NCBI GenBank assembly: GCA_022775085.1
Contig: JALFJQ010000070.1
Span: forward strand, 1-39,433
Reading direction: 5' to 3'
DNA: 39,433 nucleotides
From: Clostridiales bacterium
GTDB lineage: Bacteria; Bacillota; Clostridia; Oscillospirales; Oscillospiraceae
The position numbers and the translations under genes were made by a program. Shown here one piece after another: positions 1 through 8,135 of the stretch (positions are counted from its first letter, which is position 1; each line of letters starts with the position of its first letter). The notes under the pieces were generated by a model. It had not been told where the DNA came from. It searched no databases and saw nothing but the letters and a program-made list of their open reading frames with translations.

Positions 1-146
1 ATGTCCTGTGTTATCTTATTCATAGCGGATAGGGTGGCACCTGCCTTTCGGTTTTGTCTGGACAACTCAACCTTAGCACATGCCATCCCTATTCGCTATT
101 CTTTTTTCTATCTGTCACACATCATTGTAACACCTACAAAATTATC

Positions 147-1118
147 ATGGCTAAGGTTAAGACTTTCAAGACCATCTTCCCCGCTGTTTCCGTTCCTCTG
201 AAGGATGACTACTCCATCGACGAGCCCGCTTTCCGCGCTTACCTGCGCTGGCTGAAGACCTTCTACGGCAAGGGCATCGAGGGCCTGGTTGTCAACGGCC
301 ACACCGGCGAAATCACCGGCCTGACCCGGGCTGAGCGGAAGTACGCCACCCAGATCTGCGCTGAGGAGTGCGGCGACGTCATGACCATCATCTCCGGCGT
401 CAACTGTGAGAACACCGCCGAGTCCATCGAGATGGCCCGGGAGGCCAAGGAAGCCGGCGCTGACGGCATCCTGCTGATGCCCCCTCACATGTGGCTGCGC
501 TTCGGCATGAACCCCAACGCTCCCTTCGAGTACATCAAGGACGTGGCTGAGGGTGCCGACATCGACATCATCATCCACCTGTACCCAGCCACCTCCAAGG
601 CCTTCTATCCCGTTGAGACCCTGATCAAGATGTGCAAGGAAATCGACCACGTCAAGTGCATCAAGATGGGCACCCGGGTGACCTCCATCTACGAGCACGA
701 CGTCCGTCTGCTGCGGCAGGAGTGCCCCGATATCTCCCTGATCACCTGCCACGACGAGACCCTGTGCGTGTCCTGGTTCCCCGGCATGGACGGCGCTCTC
801 ATCGGCTTCGCCGGCTGCGTGCCCGAGCTGATCTGCCCCGCCTGGGACGTGTTCAAGAACCCCGACAAGCACACCCTGAAGGAAGCCCAGGATTGGTCCA
901 ACCGGATCTACCACATCTCCCATGCCATCTACGGCGGCGGCCAGCCCTCCGGTGAGGCTCACGCCCGTCTGAAGGAAGCTCTGTACCAGAGAGGCATCCT
1001 GCCCTCCGCCCGGATGCGCAAGCCCGTTCTGCCCCTGAACCAGGAGGAGAAGGACTGGGTTGCTCTGGGTCTGGAGCGCAGCCAGCTGCCCAAGGTCGAC
1101 ATGGAGCAGTTCAAGTAA
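147..1118 (+). CDS. DHDPS/NAL-family class I aldolase/lyase
   Basis: A 323-residue protein of the dihydrodipicolinate synthase / N-acetylneuraminate lyase superfamily, cytosolic Schiff-base aldolases acting on 2-oxo acids. Visible marks are the GHTGE substrate-carboxylate loop at residues 51-55, a tyrosine in HLYPATS (Y146) and the probable Schiff-base lysine K173 in CIKMG. Length is normal for the family. I start at the ATG at 147 because homology begins there; an in-frame TTG lies upstream at 54. No clear Shine-Dalgarno precedes 147, unlike nearly every other gene here. A strong terminator follows the stop. The GHTGE variant and the neighbours do not point to lysine synthesis. A catabolic lyase or dehydratase for a sugar-derived acid is more plausible, but the substrate cannot be named. 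Confidence 0.85.
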   Translation: MAKVKTFKTIFPAVSVPLKDDYSIDEPAFRAYLRWLKTFYGKGIEGLVVNGHTGEITGLTRAERKYATQICAEECGDVMTIISGVNCENTAESIEMAREAKEAGADGILLMPPHMWLRFGMNPNAPFEYIKDVAEGADIDIIIHLYPATSKAFYPVETLIKMCKEIDHVKCIKMGTRVTSIYEHDVRLLRQECPDISLITCHDETLCVSWFPGMDGALIGFAGCVPELICPAWDVFKNPDKHTLKEAQDWSNRIYHISHAIYGGGQPSGEAHARLKEALYQRGILPSARMRKPVLPLNQEEKDWVALGLERSQLPKVDMEQFK

Positions 1119-1152
1119 GAATAATCCACTTCCCGCCTAAGATAAACAATTG

Positions 1153-1186
1153 GGGAGCGCTGCCATAGGCGCAGCGCTCCCTTTTT
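1153..1186 (+). terminator. Rho-independent terminator of the lyase gene
   Basis: An 11-bp perfect stem (GGGAGCGCTGC at 1153-1163, GCAGCGCTCCC at 1171-1181) with a 7-nt loop and a following T run. Confidence 0.9.
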
Positions 1187-1209
1187 GACCCAAAACAGCA
1201 AAAAACACC

Positions 1210-1262
1210 CCTCCGGCGGCGTAAAATAGGTTCCCCAACCATTTCCAACCCGCCGCCTGAGG
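1210..1262 (+). repeat. GC-rich inverted repeat upstream of the Nramp-like gene
   Basis: CCTCCGGCGGCG at 1210-1221 can pair with CGCCGCCTGAGG at 1251-1262 with one mismatch, enclosing 29 nt. It sits between the upstream terminator and the candidate promoter at 1274, so it is probably not in the Nramp-like mRNA leader. Function unknown. Confidence 0.4.
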
Positions 1263-1273
1263 CGTGCGTCCGT

Positions 1274-1302
1274 ATGACAACCACCCGGACAGGCAATATT
1301 AT
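1274..1302 (+). promoter_or_regulatory. Candidate sigma-A promoter of the Nramp-like gene
   Basis: ATGACA (-35) and TATTAT (-10) separated by 17 nt, about 70 nt upstream of the start codon. Sequence match only. Confidence 0.45.
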
Positions 1303-1373
1303 ACCACTATTCGCGCCTGTTTTGCAAGTGCTATAACGCTCTGCCCCGGCCAAATAGTAAGGAGCGACTTCTA

Positions 1374-2624
1374 ATGAGCGAAAACAATCAGGTCTTCGGC
1401 TCCGATATTAAACGGCTGCCTCTGAAAGACCTTGTCAAGAGAATCGGCCCCGGCCTCATCGCCACCGGCATCGTCATCGGCCCCGGCGCCATCACCACCG
1501 CCGCCATGCTGGGCGCCAACTACGGCTACGCCCTGCTGTGGATCATGATGCCCATTATTTTCATGGGCATCACCTTTATGATGACCACCAACCGTCTGGC
1601 TATTATGACCGGTATGCCCACCATTCACGCCATCCGCAAATATTACGGCCCCGTGGCCTCCGGCGTGGTCAGCGTGGCCACCTTCGCAGCCTGCCTGTTC
1701 TTCACCATGGGCAACATCTCCGGCACCGGCGCGGGCCTGAATCTGATTACCGGCCTGAACTGGAAAGTCGGCTCCGCCATTATGCTGGCGGTGATCGTGT
1801 ACTGTTATTTTACCAAAAATGTCTATTCCAAGGTTGAGAAGGTCATCACCGTCTGTATCCTTGGCATGATTGTGTCCTTCTACGCCACCCTGATCGGCGT
1901 GGGCGGCCCGGACTGGAGCCAGTTCGGCAAGGGCGTCGTGGGCTTTGCCCTGCCCGCCGGCAGCCTGACTACCGCTCTGGCCTTCGTGTCCACCAACGCC
2001 TCCGTCACCACCGGCGTGTACAACACCTACTTGGGCAAGGAGAAGAAGTGGAAGAAGGAAAACCTGTTTAACGGCGTTATGTTTACCGACGCCCTGGTGC
2101 ACATCCTCAGCGTGGTGCTGATCTCCGGCGCCATCATTCTGGTGGGTGCCATCGTGCTGAACCCCACCGGACAGAAGATCAAGGCTCCCGCCCAGCTGGC
2201 GGAAATGCTGGTGCCCATCATGGGCAACGCCGCCCGCTATATCATGGGCATCGCCCTGCTGGGCGCGGGCTTCTCGTCCTTGCTGGGCAACACCCAGCGG
2301 GGCATGGTGCTGCTGGGCGCGGGCTTCAACCGGGACATCAGCCTGGAGTCCAAGTTCGTCCGTATCGGCTGCATTCTGTGCCTGGCCTTCGGCGCTGTTG
2401 TCTGTTACAGCTACGGCGGCTCTCCCACCCAGCTGATCTTCCCGGCAAATCTGGGCACCTCCGTGTCCACCCCCGTTGCCGGCCTGTTCATCACCCTGCT
2501 CATCTGGCGCAAGGATGTGAACGAGGGCTACAAGACCCCCACAGCCCTGCGGATCTGCATGACCATCAGCTACGTTTTCGTGCTGATCATGACCGCCTCC
2601 GCGCTTATCAAGCTGTTCAGCTAA
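1374..2624 (+). CDS. Nramp-superfamily membrane transporter lacking canonical metal-site residues
   Basis: A 416-residue polytopic protein with about 11 hydrophobic segments that aligns by eye to the Nramp (SLC11/MntH) fold. Its segment from residue 31, GPGAITTAAMLGANYGYALLW in two parts (GPGAITTAAM then LGANYGYALLW), matches the Nramp TM1 region. Canonical Nramps carry D-P-G-N in TM1 and M-P-H in TM6. Here TM1 reads G-P-G-A and the TM6 equivalent reads ASVTTGVYNTYLG, so the metal-coordinating Asp, Asn and Met appear to be lost. It is therefore unlikely to be an ordinary Mn/Fe transporter. Start ATG at 1374 has GGAG upstream. It follows the lyase gene on the same strand but has its own promoter candidate. 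Substrate unknown: a different cation or a small organic solute are both open. Confidence 0.8.
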   Translation: MSENNQVFGSDIKRLPLKDLVKRIGPGLIATGIVIGPGAITTAAMLGANYGYALLWIMMPIIFMGITFMMTTNRLAIMTGMPTIHAIRKYYGPVASGVVSVATFAACLFFTMGNISGTGAGLNLITGLNWKVGSAIMLAVIVYCYFTKNVYSKVEKVITVCILGMIVSFYATLIGVGGPDWSQFGKGVVGFALPAGSLTTALAFVSTNASVTTGVYNTYLGKEKKWKKENLFNGVMFTDALVHILSVVLISGAIILVGAIVLNPTGQKIKAPAQLAEMLVPIMGNAARYIMGIALLGAGFSSLLGNTQRGMVLLGAGFNRDISLESKFVRIGCILCLAFGAVVCYSYGGSPTQLIFPANLGTSVSTPVAGLFITLLIWRKDVNEGYKTPTALRICMTISYVFVLIMTASALIKLFS

Positions 2625-2667
2625 TTATCGTGTATTGACAGACACGAATTCCTTCCTTACAAAGAGT

Positions 2668-2691
2668 CCCTTCCCGGTTTTCCGGGGAGGG
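2668..2691 (+). terminator. Probable terminator of the Nramp-like gene
   Basis: CCCTTCCCGG and CCGGGGAGGG pair over 10 bp (one T-G wobble) around a TTTT loop, 44 nt past the stop codon. The downstream tract is only moderately T-rich. Confidence 0.6.
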
Positions 2692-2802
2692 GTTCTCAAT
2701 TTTGTGGGAATAAGATCAACCAAACTACTGATTTGTCATAAATACTATTTCTCAATAGAATGGTTTCATTTCATTGGGAAGACACCGCCTGACGTCGTTG
2801 TC

Positions 2803-2838
2803 GTATCTATGATTTTCGGAAGAGAAAATCATAGATAC
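2803..2838. repeat. Perfect 15-bp inverted repeat
   Basis: GTATCTATGATTTTC (2803-2817) and its exact complement at 2824-2838, with a 6-nt loop. It lies in the convergent gap. Confidence 0.8.
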
Positions 2839-2862
2839 CCGCCACATTATGATCTTCATATT

Positions 2863-2894
2863 AAAATGTTCCATTCTTCCGAATGGAACATTTT
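2863..2894. terminator. Perfect 14-bp hairpin, likely bidirectional terminator
   Basis: AAAATGTTCCATTC (2863-2876), loop TTCC, exact complement at 2881-2894. The A-rich left edge and T-rich right edge suit termination in both directions between convergent units. Confidence 0.6.
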
Positions 2895-3032
2895 GATAAT
2901 TGAATATCAGTATCATACTAAATTCCCATGCATATATGCGCTACCAATTATGAAAGCAGTCTGGCATGGGAACACACAAATTATGTGGGTGCCACGACAC
3001 CGCAGCGCGGCGGAAAAGCGTCCTCCTGACAC

Positions 3033-4334
3033 TTATTCGCTGAACAGGTCGATGCCCAGTTCTGTCAGCGCGCTTTGCAGACCGGTAACCTCCAGCGTCC
3101 GGGGCAGGCATCCCTGCCGGACGCACAGTGCGGCAGCTACGCCCACGGCCTGACCCATCGCCATGCAGATGGACATAACCCGGTAGGATGCGTGGGCCCG
3201 GTGGGTGCCGGAAATGCAGCGTCCCGCAACGTACAGACCATCAATTTTTCTGGGGACAAAGCAGCCGTAGGGCAGGTCATAGGGTTTGCAGCGCTGGATG
3301 GTTTTGTCCGCCTGACCGGAGCCGGAGGGATTGTGGATATCCACCAAAAAATCCGCTTTGTGGACGATGACATCGGCAAAACGGGCGCCGGCGGCGCATT
3401 CCTCGCCGGTAATCTGATACTCGCCCAGAATTCGCCGGGATTCCCGAATTCCGGTGGTGGCGGCGGAGCTGACAAGCTTGCAGTTCTGGTAGCCGGGGAG
3501 CTTTTCCCGGAAGAAGCTCTGCAAAATTTCCATCTGCTCCCGCAGCTCCAGTTCGGCGGCATAGATGGTTTCCACTCTGGTGCTGTCTACACCGTTGGCC
3601 TGAGTGGTATTTACCTGCCGGGAACCTTTGTGCACCGTGGGGTGCAGCCGTACCGCCGCGGTGTTTTTGGGGATGGCCCCCGCCTCCGCCTGATCTTTTG
3701 TCCAGTCCAAAAAGCGCTGGCCCTGAAACTGCACATCGTCAATGTCGCCGATGCACAGGATGCCCTGATCCTCATCCACGTTATCCAGGGTGAATTCCAC
3801 CGTCACCGGCTGCATCAGACCGTCCCCCCGACCCTTTTCATAGTCGCATCCGGCAAAGACGGCAACATCTCCGTCGCCGGTGGAATCGATGACAATGTTC
3901 GCGCCCAGTACCCGCAGGCCCTCCTTGGTGGCAACCACCACGCCCCGGATGCGGTTTCCCTCCATCCACGCGTCCGCCACGGGGGTTTGCAGGTAAACGT
4001 CCAGATTCTCCTCATTCAGAAACCGGGTCAGGGCAATTTTCGCGGTTTCCATGTCGTGGGCTACGCCGGTGGTTCCGTCCATATCGTTCTCCCGGACACC
4101 CAGCAGGGCGGTAACTTCATCGCGCATGGTGCCGCTGCTGACAGCGCCCAGAATGGGACCGACATGGCCCAGGGTCAGATTGCCGCCGGGGACACCGTAG
4201 CGTTCCACCAGTGCGGTTTTCGCCCCCTGGCGCGCGGCAGCCACCGCCGCGCAAATTCCCGCGGGGCCCGCGCCGCAGACAAGAACGTCATACTCCTTCC
4301 ACAGAGGAAGGGACTTTGCGTAAGCTATATTCAT
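3033..4334 (-). CDS. FAD-dependent oxidoreductase, short form (PF12831-like), paralog 1
   Basis: A 433-residue flavoprotein of the FAD_oxidored type. The N-terminal dinucleotide fold shows GAGPAG at residues 21-26 and an acidic residue at the end of the second strand (ALVE, E44), followed by the family's GGN turn at 50-52. A mid-protein IDSTGDGDVA and a C-terminal GLYVAGR...MAMGQAVG segment complete the FAD site. No signal peptide is visible, so it should be cytosolic. The start has GAGG upstream and lies 14 nt past the end of the long paralog at 4349, so the two are probably co-transcribed and translationally linked. It is the last gene of the long minus-strand unit. The substrate is unknown; relatives are often loosely annotated and the biochemistry of the family is thin. 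Confidence 0.85.
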   Translation of the reverse strand: MNIAYAKSLPLWKEYDVLVCGAGPAGICAAVAAARQGAKTALVERYGVPGGNLTLGHVGPILGAVSSGTMRDEVTALLGVRENDMDGTTGVAHDMETAKIALTRFLNEENLDVYLQTPVADAWMEGNRIRGVVVATKEGLRVLGANIVIDSTGDGDVAVFAGCDYEKGRGDGLMQPVTVEFTLDNVDEDQGILCIGDIDDVQFQGQRFLDWTKDQAEAGAIPKNTAAVRLHPTVHKGSRQVNTTQANGVDSTRVETIYAAELELREQMEILQSFFREKLPGYQNCKLVSSAATTGIRESRRILGEYQITGEECAAGARFADVIVHKADFLVDIHNPSGSGQADKTIQRCKPYDLPYGCFVPRKIDGLYVAGRCISGTHRAHASYRVMSICMAMGQAVGVAAALCVRQGCLPRTLEVTGLQSALTELGIDLFSE

Positions 4335-4348
4335 ACCGGTTTTTCCTC

Positions 4349-6196
4349 TCAGTAGGCCCGAACTTCGAAGATGCGGGCGGTTTCATAGCCATGGGTGGCG
4401 GTGACGGTGACGCGGATGGTGTCGCAGGTCACCGGCTGCTCCAGATCCAGAACGTTCAGCCGCTGACCGTTCCCGGTGACGGCCTTGCTCCAAACCACGG
4501 CACCGTCCCGAAGCAGTTCCACCTGATAGTCTTTTACAAGCTCCGGCGGCAGCCCCTTGACCTGGCGGTCCCGGACGTTGCGGGTCATGGAGGGCATGAT
4601 TTCCTTCGTCAGGTTGGGATCGAAGGTCAGCCGCAGCTGCCGGATGGCGGCGGGGGCTTTCAGGGTAAACGTCAGCTGTGCGTTGTCCAGATTCTGGGAT
4701 TCCCAGGCGTTTTCGTCCTTGCCCACCCGGCGGGCCACACCGTTGATGACGTTGGCCGGTTCACAGCCTTCTTTCCAGGAGCCGGCAGTGACGGCGGCGC
4801 TTCGGCACAGATCGGCAGGATCGTGGTTGGCAAAGCCGGGAATGTAGCAGTCGTCCTTCAGCAGGGTCTGCTGAAGCTCATCCATGTGGGTCTGGCCCAA
4901 CTGGCGGGGATCGCAGCCATAGCGCACAGCCATGGCTGCCGCGGTGCCCACCGCCTGTCCGCCAACGGCGCAGGTGCCCATGACACGGGTGGAGCCAAAG
5001 GCAGTCTTGGTGGTGGAGATATCCCGACCTGCCATCATCAGGTTGGGGACTTTCCTGCTGTAGAAGCAGCGGTAAGGGATGGTATAGCAGCCGTCAAAAT
5101 TCAGGATGCGGCTGGGAACCTTATCAAAGTCAAACAGGCCCCTGACGGTGTGCTGATCCATCTGCCAGCCGCCATAGGCAACCGCGTCGTCAAAGATGCG
5201 GTTGGCTCGGACATCGTTTTCATTCAGCAGATAATCTCCCTCCAGCCGGCGGCTCTCCCGGTAGCCGGGAACCATGCCAACCCAGTCCAGATCGTAGTTG
5301 TCAACGCCGTGGTCACCCTGGTTTTTCAGATGATCCCACACGCCGTAGACGCATTTCACCAGCTCGTCACGGATATCCTCACCTTGGCGGATGATATCGT
5401 CCCAGTCACCGCCCACCTCAATCCACCAGTAGCCGTTATCCACGTTGGAGAAGTGGGGCAGGCGTCCGGAGCCTTCCTCAAATTCCACCAGCGCGCCGCC
5501 GTCGGCGTGGGAGCCGATGGAATTGGCGTGTTCCCGGTATTTGAGCTGCTCTTCCGTGAAGGTGTAGGCCCATTTAGGCTTTTCAAAGACAACCTTTTCC
5601 CCCCGGTCCACCGCGCTGAACATCAGGGTGTTGCCCATGGTATCGGTGTTGGCCATGTCCGGAGCGTCCGGTTCGTTGAATTCGGAGCTGGCCTCTGTGC
5701 CCAGTCGGCTGCCACAGCCCGCCATGACGCCCAGGGTGCCGTGACCGGTGGCATCCACAAAAATCCGGGCGCTGAGCCGCAGCTCTGTCTCGGTGGTGTT
5801 CTGGTGGCAGATGATGGTGCGGATGCGGCCGTCTTCCATGAGCACATCGTCCATATTGGTATTCAGATAGGAGGTCAGATTCTCCTGAAAATGAACCGTT
5901 TCCCAGAGAATGGAGTCAAACACAGGGAAGCAGGCGTAAGGATTGCGCCGCTTGTTTTCCAGCAGCATTTCCATCAGAATACCGGTCTCTGCAAGATCGG
6001 ATTTTGCCGCGTGGGAGCTGGCGCCTACAATGTGCATCCGGATTTCGGAGCTTGCGTTGCCGCCGTAGACGGAACGGTTGTTGATGATAGCAGTCTTCGC
6101 GCCGTGGCGGGCTGCCGCGATGGCGGCACACATTCCACTCAAGCCTCCACCTACTACAACGATGTCATAGCTTTGCTCGATCAGGTTAATGGACAT
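4349..6196 (-). CDS. FAD-dependent oxidoreductase, long form with C-terminal beta-rich domain, paralog 2
   Basis: A 615-residue protein. Residues 1 to about 450 form the FAD_oxidored core (GGGLSG at 16-21, GGNASSE turn near 47, VDATGHGTLG, and the C-terminal GTCAVGGQAVGTAAAMAV). The last roughly 150 residues form an added module rich in beta-type sequence, ending ARIFEVRAY, which resembles discoidin/galactose-binding-like C-termini of related proteins. Such modules often bind carbohydrate, but here that is inference. GGAGG precedes the ATG, and the gene begins 3 nt after the dehydrogenase stop, so it is firmly in an operon. Its closest look-alike in the window is the 633-residue protein at 13397: both end in similar FEVRxY sequences and share YWWIE and YGVWDH motifs. 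Confidence 0.85.
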   Translation of the reverse strand: MSINLIEQSYDIVVVGGGLSGMCAAIAAARHGAKTAIINNRSVYGGNASSEIRMHIVGASSHAAKSDLAETGILMEMLLENKRRNPYACFPVFDSILWETVHFQENLTSYLNTNMDDVLMEDGRIRTIICHQNTTETELRLSARIFVDATGHGTLGVMAGCGSRLGTEASSEFNEPDAPDMANTDTMGNTLMFSAVDRGEKVVFEKPKWAYTFTEEQLKYREHANSIGSHADGGALVEFEEGSGRLPHFSNVDNGYWWIEVGGDWDDIIRQGEDIRDELVKCVYGVWDHLKNQGDHGVDNYDLDWVGMVPGYRESRRLEGDYLLNENDVRANRIFDDAVAYGGWQMDQHTVRGLFDFDKVPSRILNFDGCYTIPYRCFYSRKVPNLMMAGRDISTTKTAFGSTRVMGTCAVGGQAVGTAAAMAVRYGCDPRQLGQTHMDELQQTLLKDDCYIPGFANHDPADLCRSAAVTAGSWKEGCEPANVINGVARRVGKDENAWESQNLDNAQLTFTLKAPAAIRQLRLTFDPNLTKEIMPSMTRNVRDRQVKGLPPELVKDYQVELLRDGAVVWSKAVTGNGQRLNVLDLEQPVTCDTIRVTVTATHGYETARIFEVRAY

Positions 6197-6199
6197 GGA

Positions 6200-7228
6200 T
6201 TAAACCTCCGCTTTCACAAGTACCTTAATGGACTTGTCACTGGTCTGTGTCATAATGGCATCCTCCAGCTGGGAAATGGGATACCGGTGGGTGATCAGGG
6301 GCTTGAGCTTCAGCTGGCCGGAAGCCAGCAGCGCCACGGCCCGGCTGTGGGTGTCCGGGTTGACGAAGGAGCCCATAATCGTCAGCTCCTTCTGGAAGAT
6401 GGGGTGCATTCTGGTCTGAAGCACCGCCTCCGGGTTGGGAACGCCAAACAGCAGGATGCGCCCGCAGCGGGCGGCAGCGTCGATAGCCTGGGCGGAAGTG
6501 CGGGGATTGCCCACGCATTCGATGACCACATCCGCGCCCTCGCAGCCCAGCAGCTCTCCCAGCCGCTGGTTCAGATCCTCGTCAATGGGGTCAATGGCCC
6601 CGTCCGCGCCCAGCTCCACGGCCAGCTTCCGCCGGGCCTCTACCGGCTCACTGAGAATGACTTTCGCCGCACCGGCAATCCTTGCCAGTTGGAGCATGAT
6701 CTGTCCAATGGTTCCGCCGCCGATGACCAGTACATTTTCGCCGGGGCGGATGCCCGCCCGGTCAATGCCGTGCAGACAGCAGGCCAACGGCTCCGCCATG
6801 GCAGCCAGCTCCGGGTCTGTGCCCTCCGGCACGGGGACGCATTGCGCGTAGGGCACCAGACAGCACTCGGCAAAGCCGCCGTCCATATTGACGCCCACAG
6901 CCCGCATATGATGACACATCTGCTTCTGCCCCTGACGGCAGGGCCGGCACTTGCCGCAGTAGATATTGGGGTCCACCGTTACCAGCTGACCCACCTCCAG
7001 ATCCTCCACGCCGTCGCCAAGTTTTTCGATGATGCCGGAAAACTCGTGACCGAGGACTACAGGCGGGGTCACATCGGCAGAGCCCTTGCCGCCGTGGTAG
7101 ATATGCACATCGGTGCCGCAGACGCCGCAGGCGGCTACCCGCACCAGCACCTGTCCCGGGCCCGGGTCAGGCAGAACCAGCGGCCTGGTTTCGATGGTTT
7201 GATTTCCAAGAAAATACGCGCCAATCAT
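6200..7228 (-). CDS. Zinc-dependent medium-chain alcohol/polyol dehydrogenase 1
   Basis: A 342-residue cytosolic MDR dehydrogenase of the sorbitol / threonine 3-dehydrogenase branch, oxidising a secondary alcohol with NAD(P). The catalytic zinc region shows C37 in GVCGTDVH and the GHEFSG motif. The structural zinc loop has four cysteines in CGKCRPCRQGQKQMC. The Rossmann glycines are in VIGGGTIGQIM. The ATG has AGGAGG upstream. It sits between the YesL-like gene and the long FAD oxidoreductase, 3 nt from the latter, so it probably acts on the same compound as those flavoproteins. Which polyol or hydroxy sugar it uses cannot be read from the sequence. Confidence 0.88.
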   Translation of the reverse strand: MIGAYFLGNQTIETRPLVLPDPGPGQVLVRVAACGVCGTDVHIYHGGKGSADVTPPVVLGHEFSGIIEKLGDGVEDLEVGQLVTVDPNIYCGKCRPCRQGQKQMCHHMRAVGVNMDGGFAECCLVPYAQCVPVPEGTDPELAAMAEPLACCLHGIDRAGIRPGENVLVIGGGTIGQIMLQLARIAGAAKVILSEPVEARRKLAVELGADGAIDPIDEDLNQRLGELLGCEGADVVIECVGNPRTSAQAIDAAARCGRILLFGVPNPEAVLQTRMHPIFQKELTIMGSFVNPDTHSRAVALLASGQLKLKPLITHRYPISQLEDAIMTQTSDKSIKVLVKAEV

Positions 7229-7278
7229 TGAGGATGCCTCCTAGAAAAGTTTCTGATTTCCGTTGGATGATTGCCGGG

Positions 7279-8106
7279 TCAATCCGCTCCCCCGCCCTCC
7301 GGGGAGAGCAGATACCCGGTGATGGGATTCTGGGTCAAAAACGCGGCGGTAAAGGCAATGAAGCTGTACAGAAAACAGGGAACCAGCACAATATCCGCCA
7401 CAATGCAAAGTCCGCACAGCACCGCCGCCACGCCCACCACCAGCAGGGGACGCCAGGGATTCATCAGCGCCAGAATCAGGCTGTTTTTCAGCAAGGCTCC
7501 GAAAGGCAGCTCCACCGTCACCATAATGGGGTAGATGTAGACCCGGATCAGACAGTATACCAGCGACAGACCCAGCCAGAGCAGCTTCACCACGCCGCCG
7601 CAGCTGCCGAACACCGCATCCCCATCCACCAGATAATAAATGGTGGCAAAGCAGGCAAACACATCCAGCAGGCCGATGGGCAGGGACTGCTTCCAATTGA
7701 CCTTCCAGCCTTCCCAGAAGGTGGGCCAGAACATCCCCGGACGATCCCAAGCACAGTCCAGTACCGCGCAGGTCATGGCAGCTGTGGCGGGCCCCAAAAG
7801 CAGCGCGGAGATTCCCACCAGCGCCAGCAGCACCGGCGCCGGCCAGCCCATGGCAAAATACAGCAGCAGCGGTCCCAACAGGGTCACGATGCCGCCGGAC
7901 TGAGCCGCGTGGGCATTTACGACAGACAGAAGCCAGCCGTAAACGGGCAGGGTGATCAGCGCGTATAGCAGATTGACCTGCAGCAGTTTCATAAAATGAC
8001 GACCGTAACGCTTCCAGAAGCGTATGAAGGGTGGATACACATTGTCATCCACCGGGCCATTTCCCGGACGGGTAAAATCGAGAAATCCCGGCCAGCCGTT
8101 GTCCAT
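7279..8106 (-). CDS. YesL-like (DUF624) membrane protein
   Basis: A 275-residue integral membrane protein with about five to six hydrophobic spans. The N-terminal FIRFWKRYGRHFMKLLQVNLLY and the segment around residues 120-150 (CAWDRPGMFWPTFWEGWKVN in part) fit the YesL/DUF624 family, which travels with LplB/LplC-type sugar transporters; its biochemical role is not established. I start at the ATG at 8106. The GTG three codons upstream overlaps the GGGAGGTG ribosome-binding site and cannot be the start. It is longer than typical YesL because of an N-terminal extension beginning DNGWPGFLDF. It lies 29 nt after a FAD oxidoreductase gene in the operon. Confidence 0.75.
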   Translation of the reverse strand: MDNGWPGFLDFTRPGNGPVDDNVYPPFIRFWKRYGRHFMKLLQVNLLYALITLPVYGWLLSVVNAHAAQSGGIVTLLGPLLLYFAMGWPAPVLLALVGISALLLGPATAAMTCAVLDCAWDRPGMFWPTFWEGWKVNWKQSLPIGLLDVFACFATIYYLVDGDAVFGSCGGVVKLLWLGLSLVYCLIRVYIYPIMVTVELPFGALLKNSLILALMNPWRPLLVVGVAAVLCGLCIVADIVLVPCFLYSFIAFTAAFLTQNPITGYLLSPEGGGAD

Positions 8107-8135
8107 AGTCTGCACCTCCCGTGAAAATGAGGCCG

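Larger units (their letters stand above)
2625..3032. other. Convergent intergenic region with three hairpins, no gene seen
   Basis: This 408-bp AT-rich gap separates the convergent Nramp-like gene and the first FAD oxidoreductase. It holds three stable inverted repeats, listed separately. I see no convincing coding sequence on either strand; the open frame that can be drawn here has no homology and no good ribosome-binding site. Confidence 0.6.

Noticed and set aside
1187..1373. A manganese or other metal riboswitch upstream of the Nramp-like gene
   Set aside because: No known riboswitch core could be recognised, the GC-rich repeat lies upstream of the promoter candidate, and the protein itself lacks the metal motifs.
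4211..7231. A 1006-codon open frame on the + strand
   Set aside because: It lies opposite three well-supported minus-strand genes, has no family likeness, and is Gly/His/Val-rich as expected of an antisense frame in GC-rich DNA.
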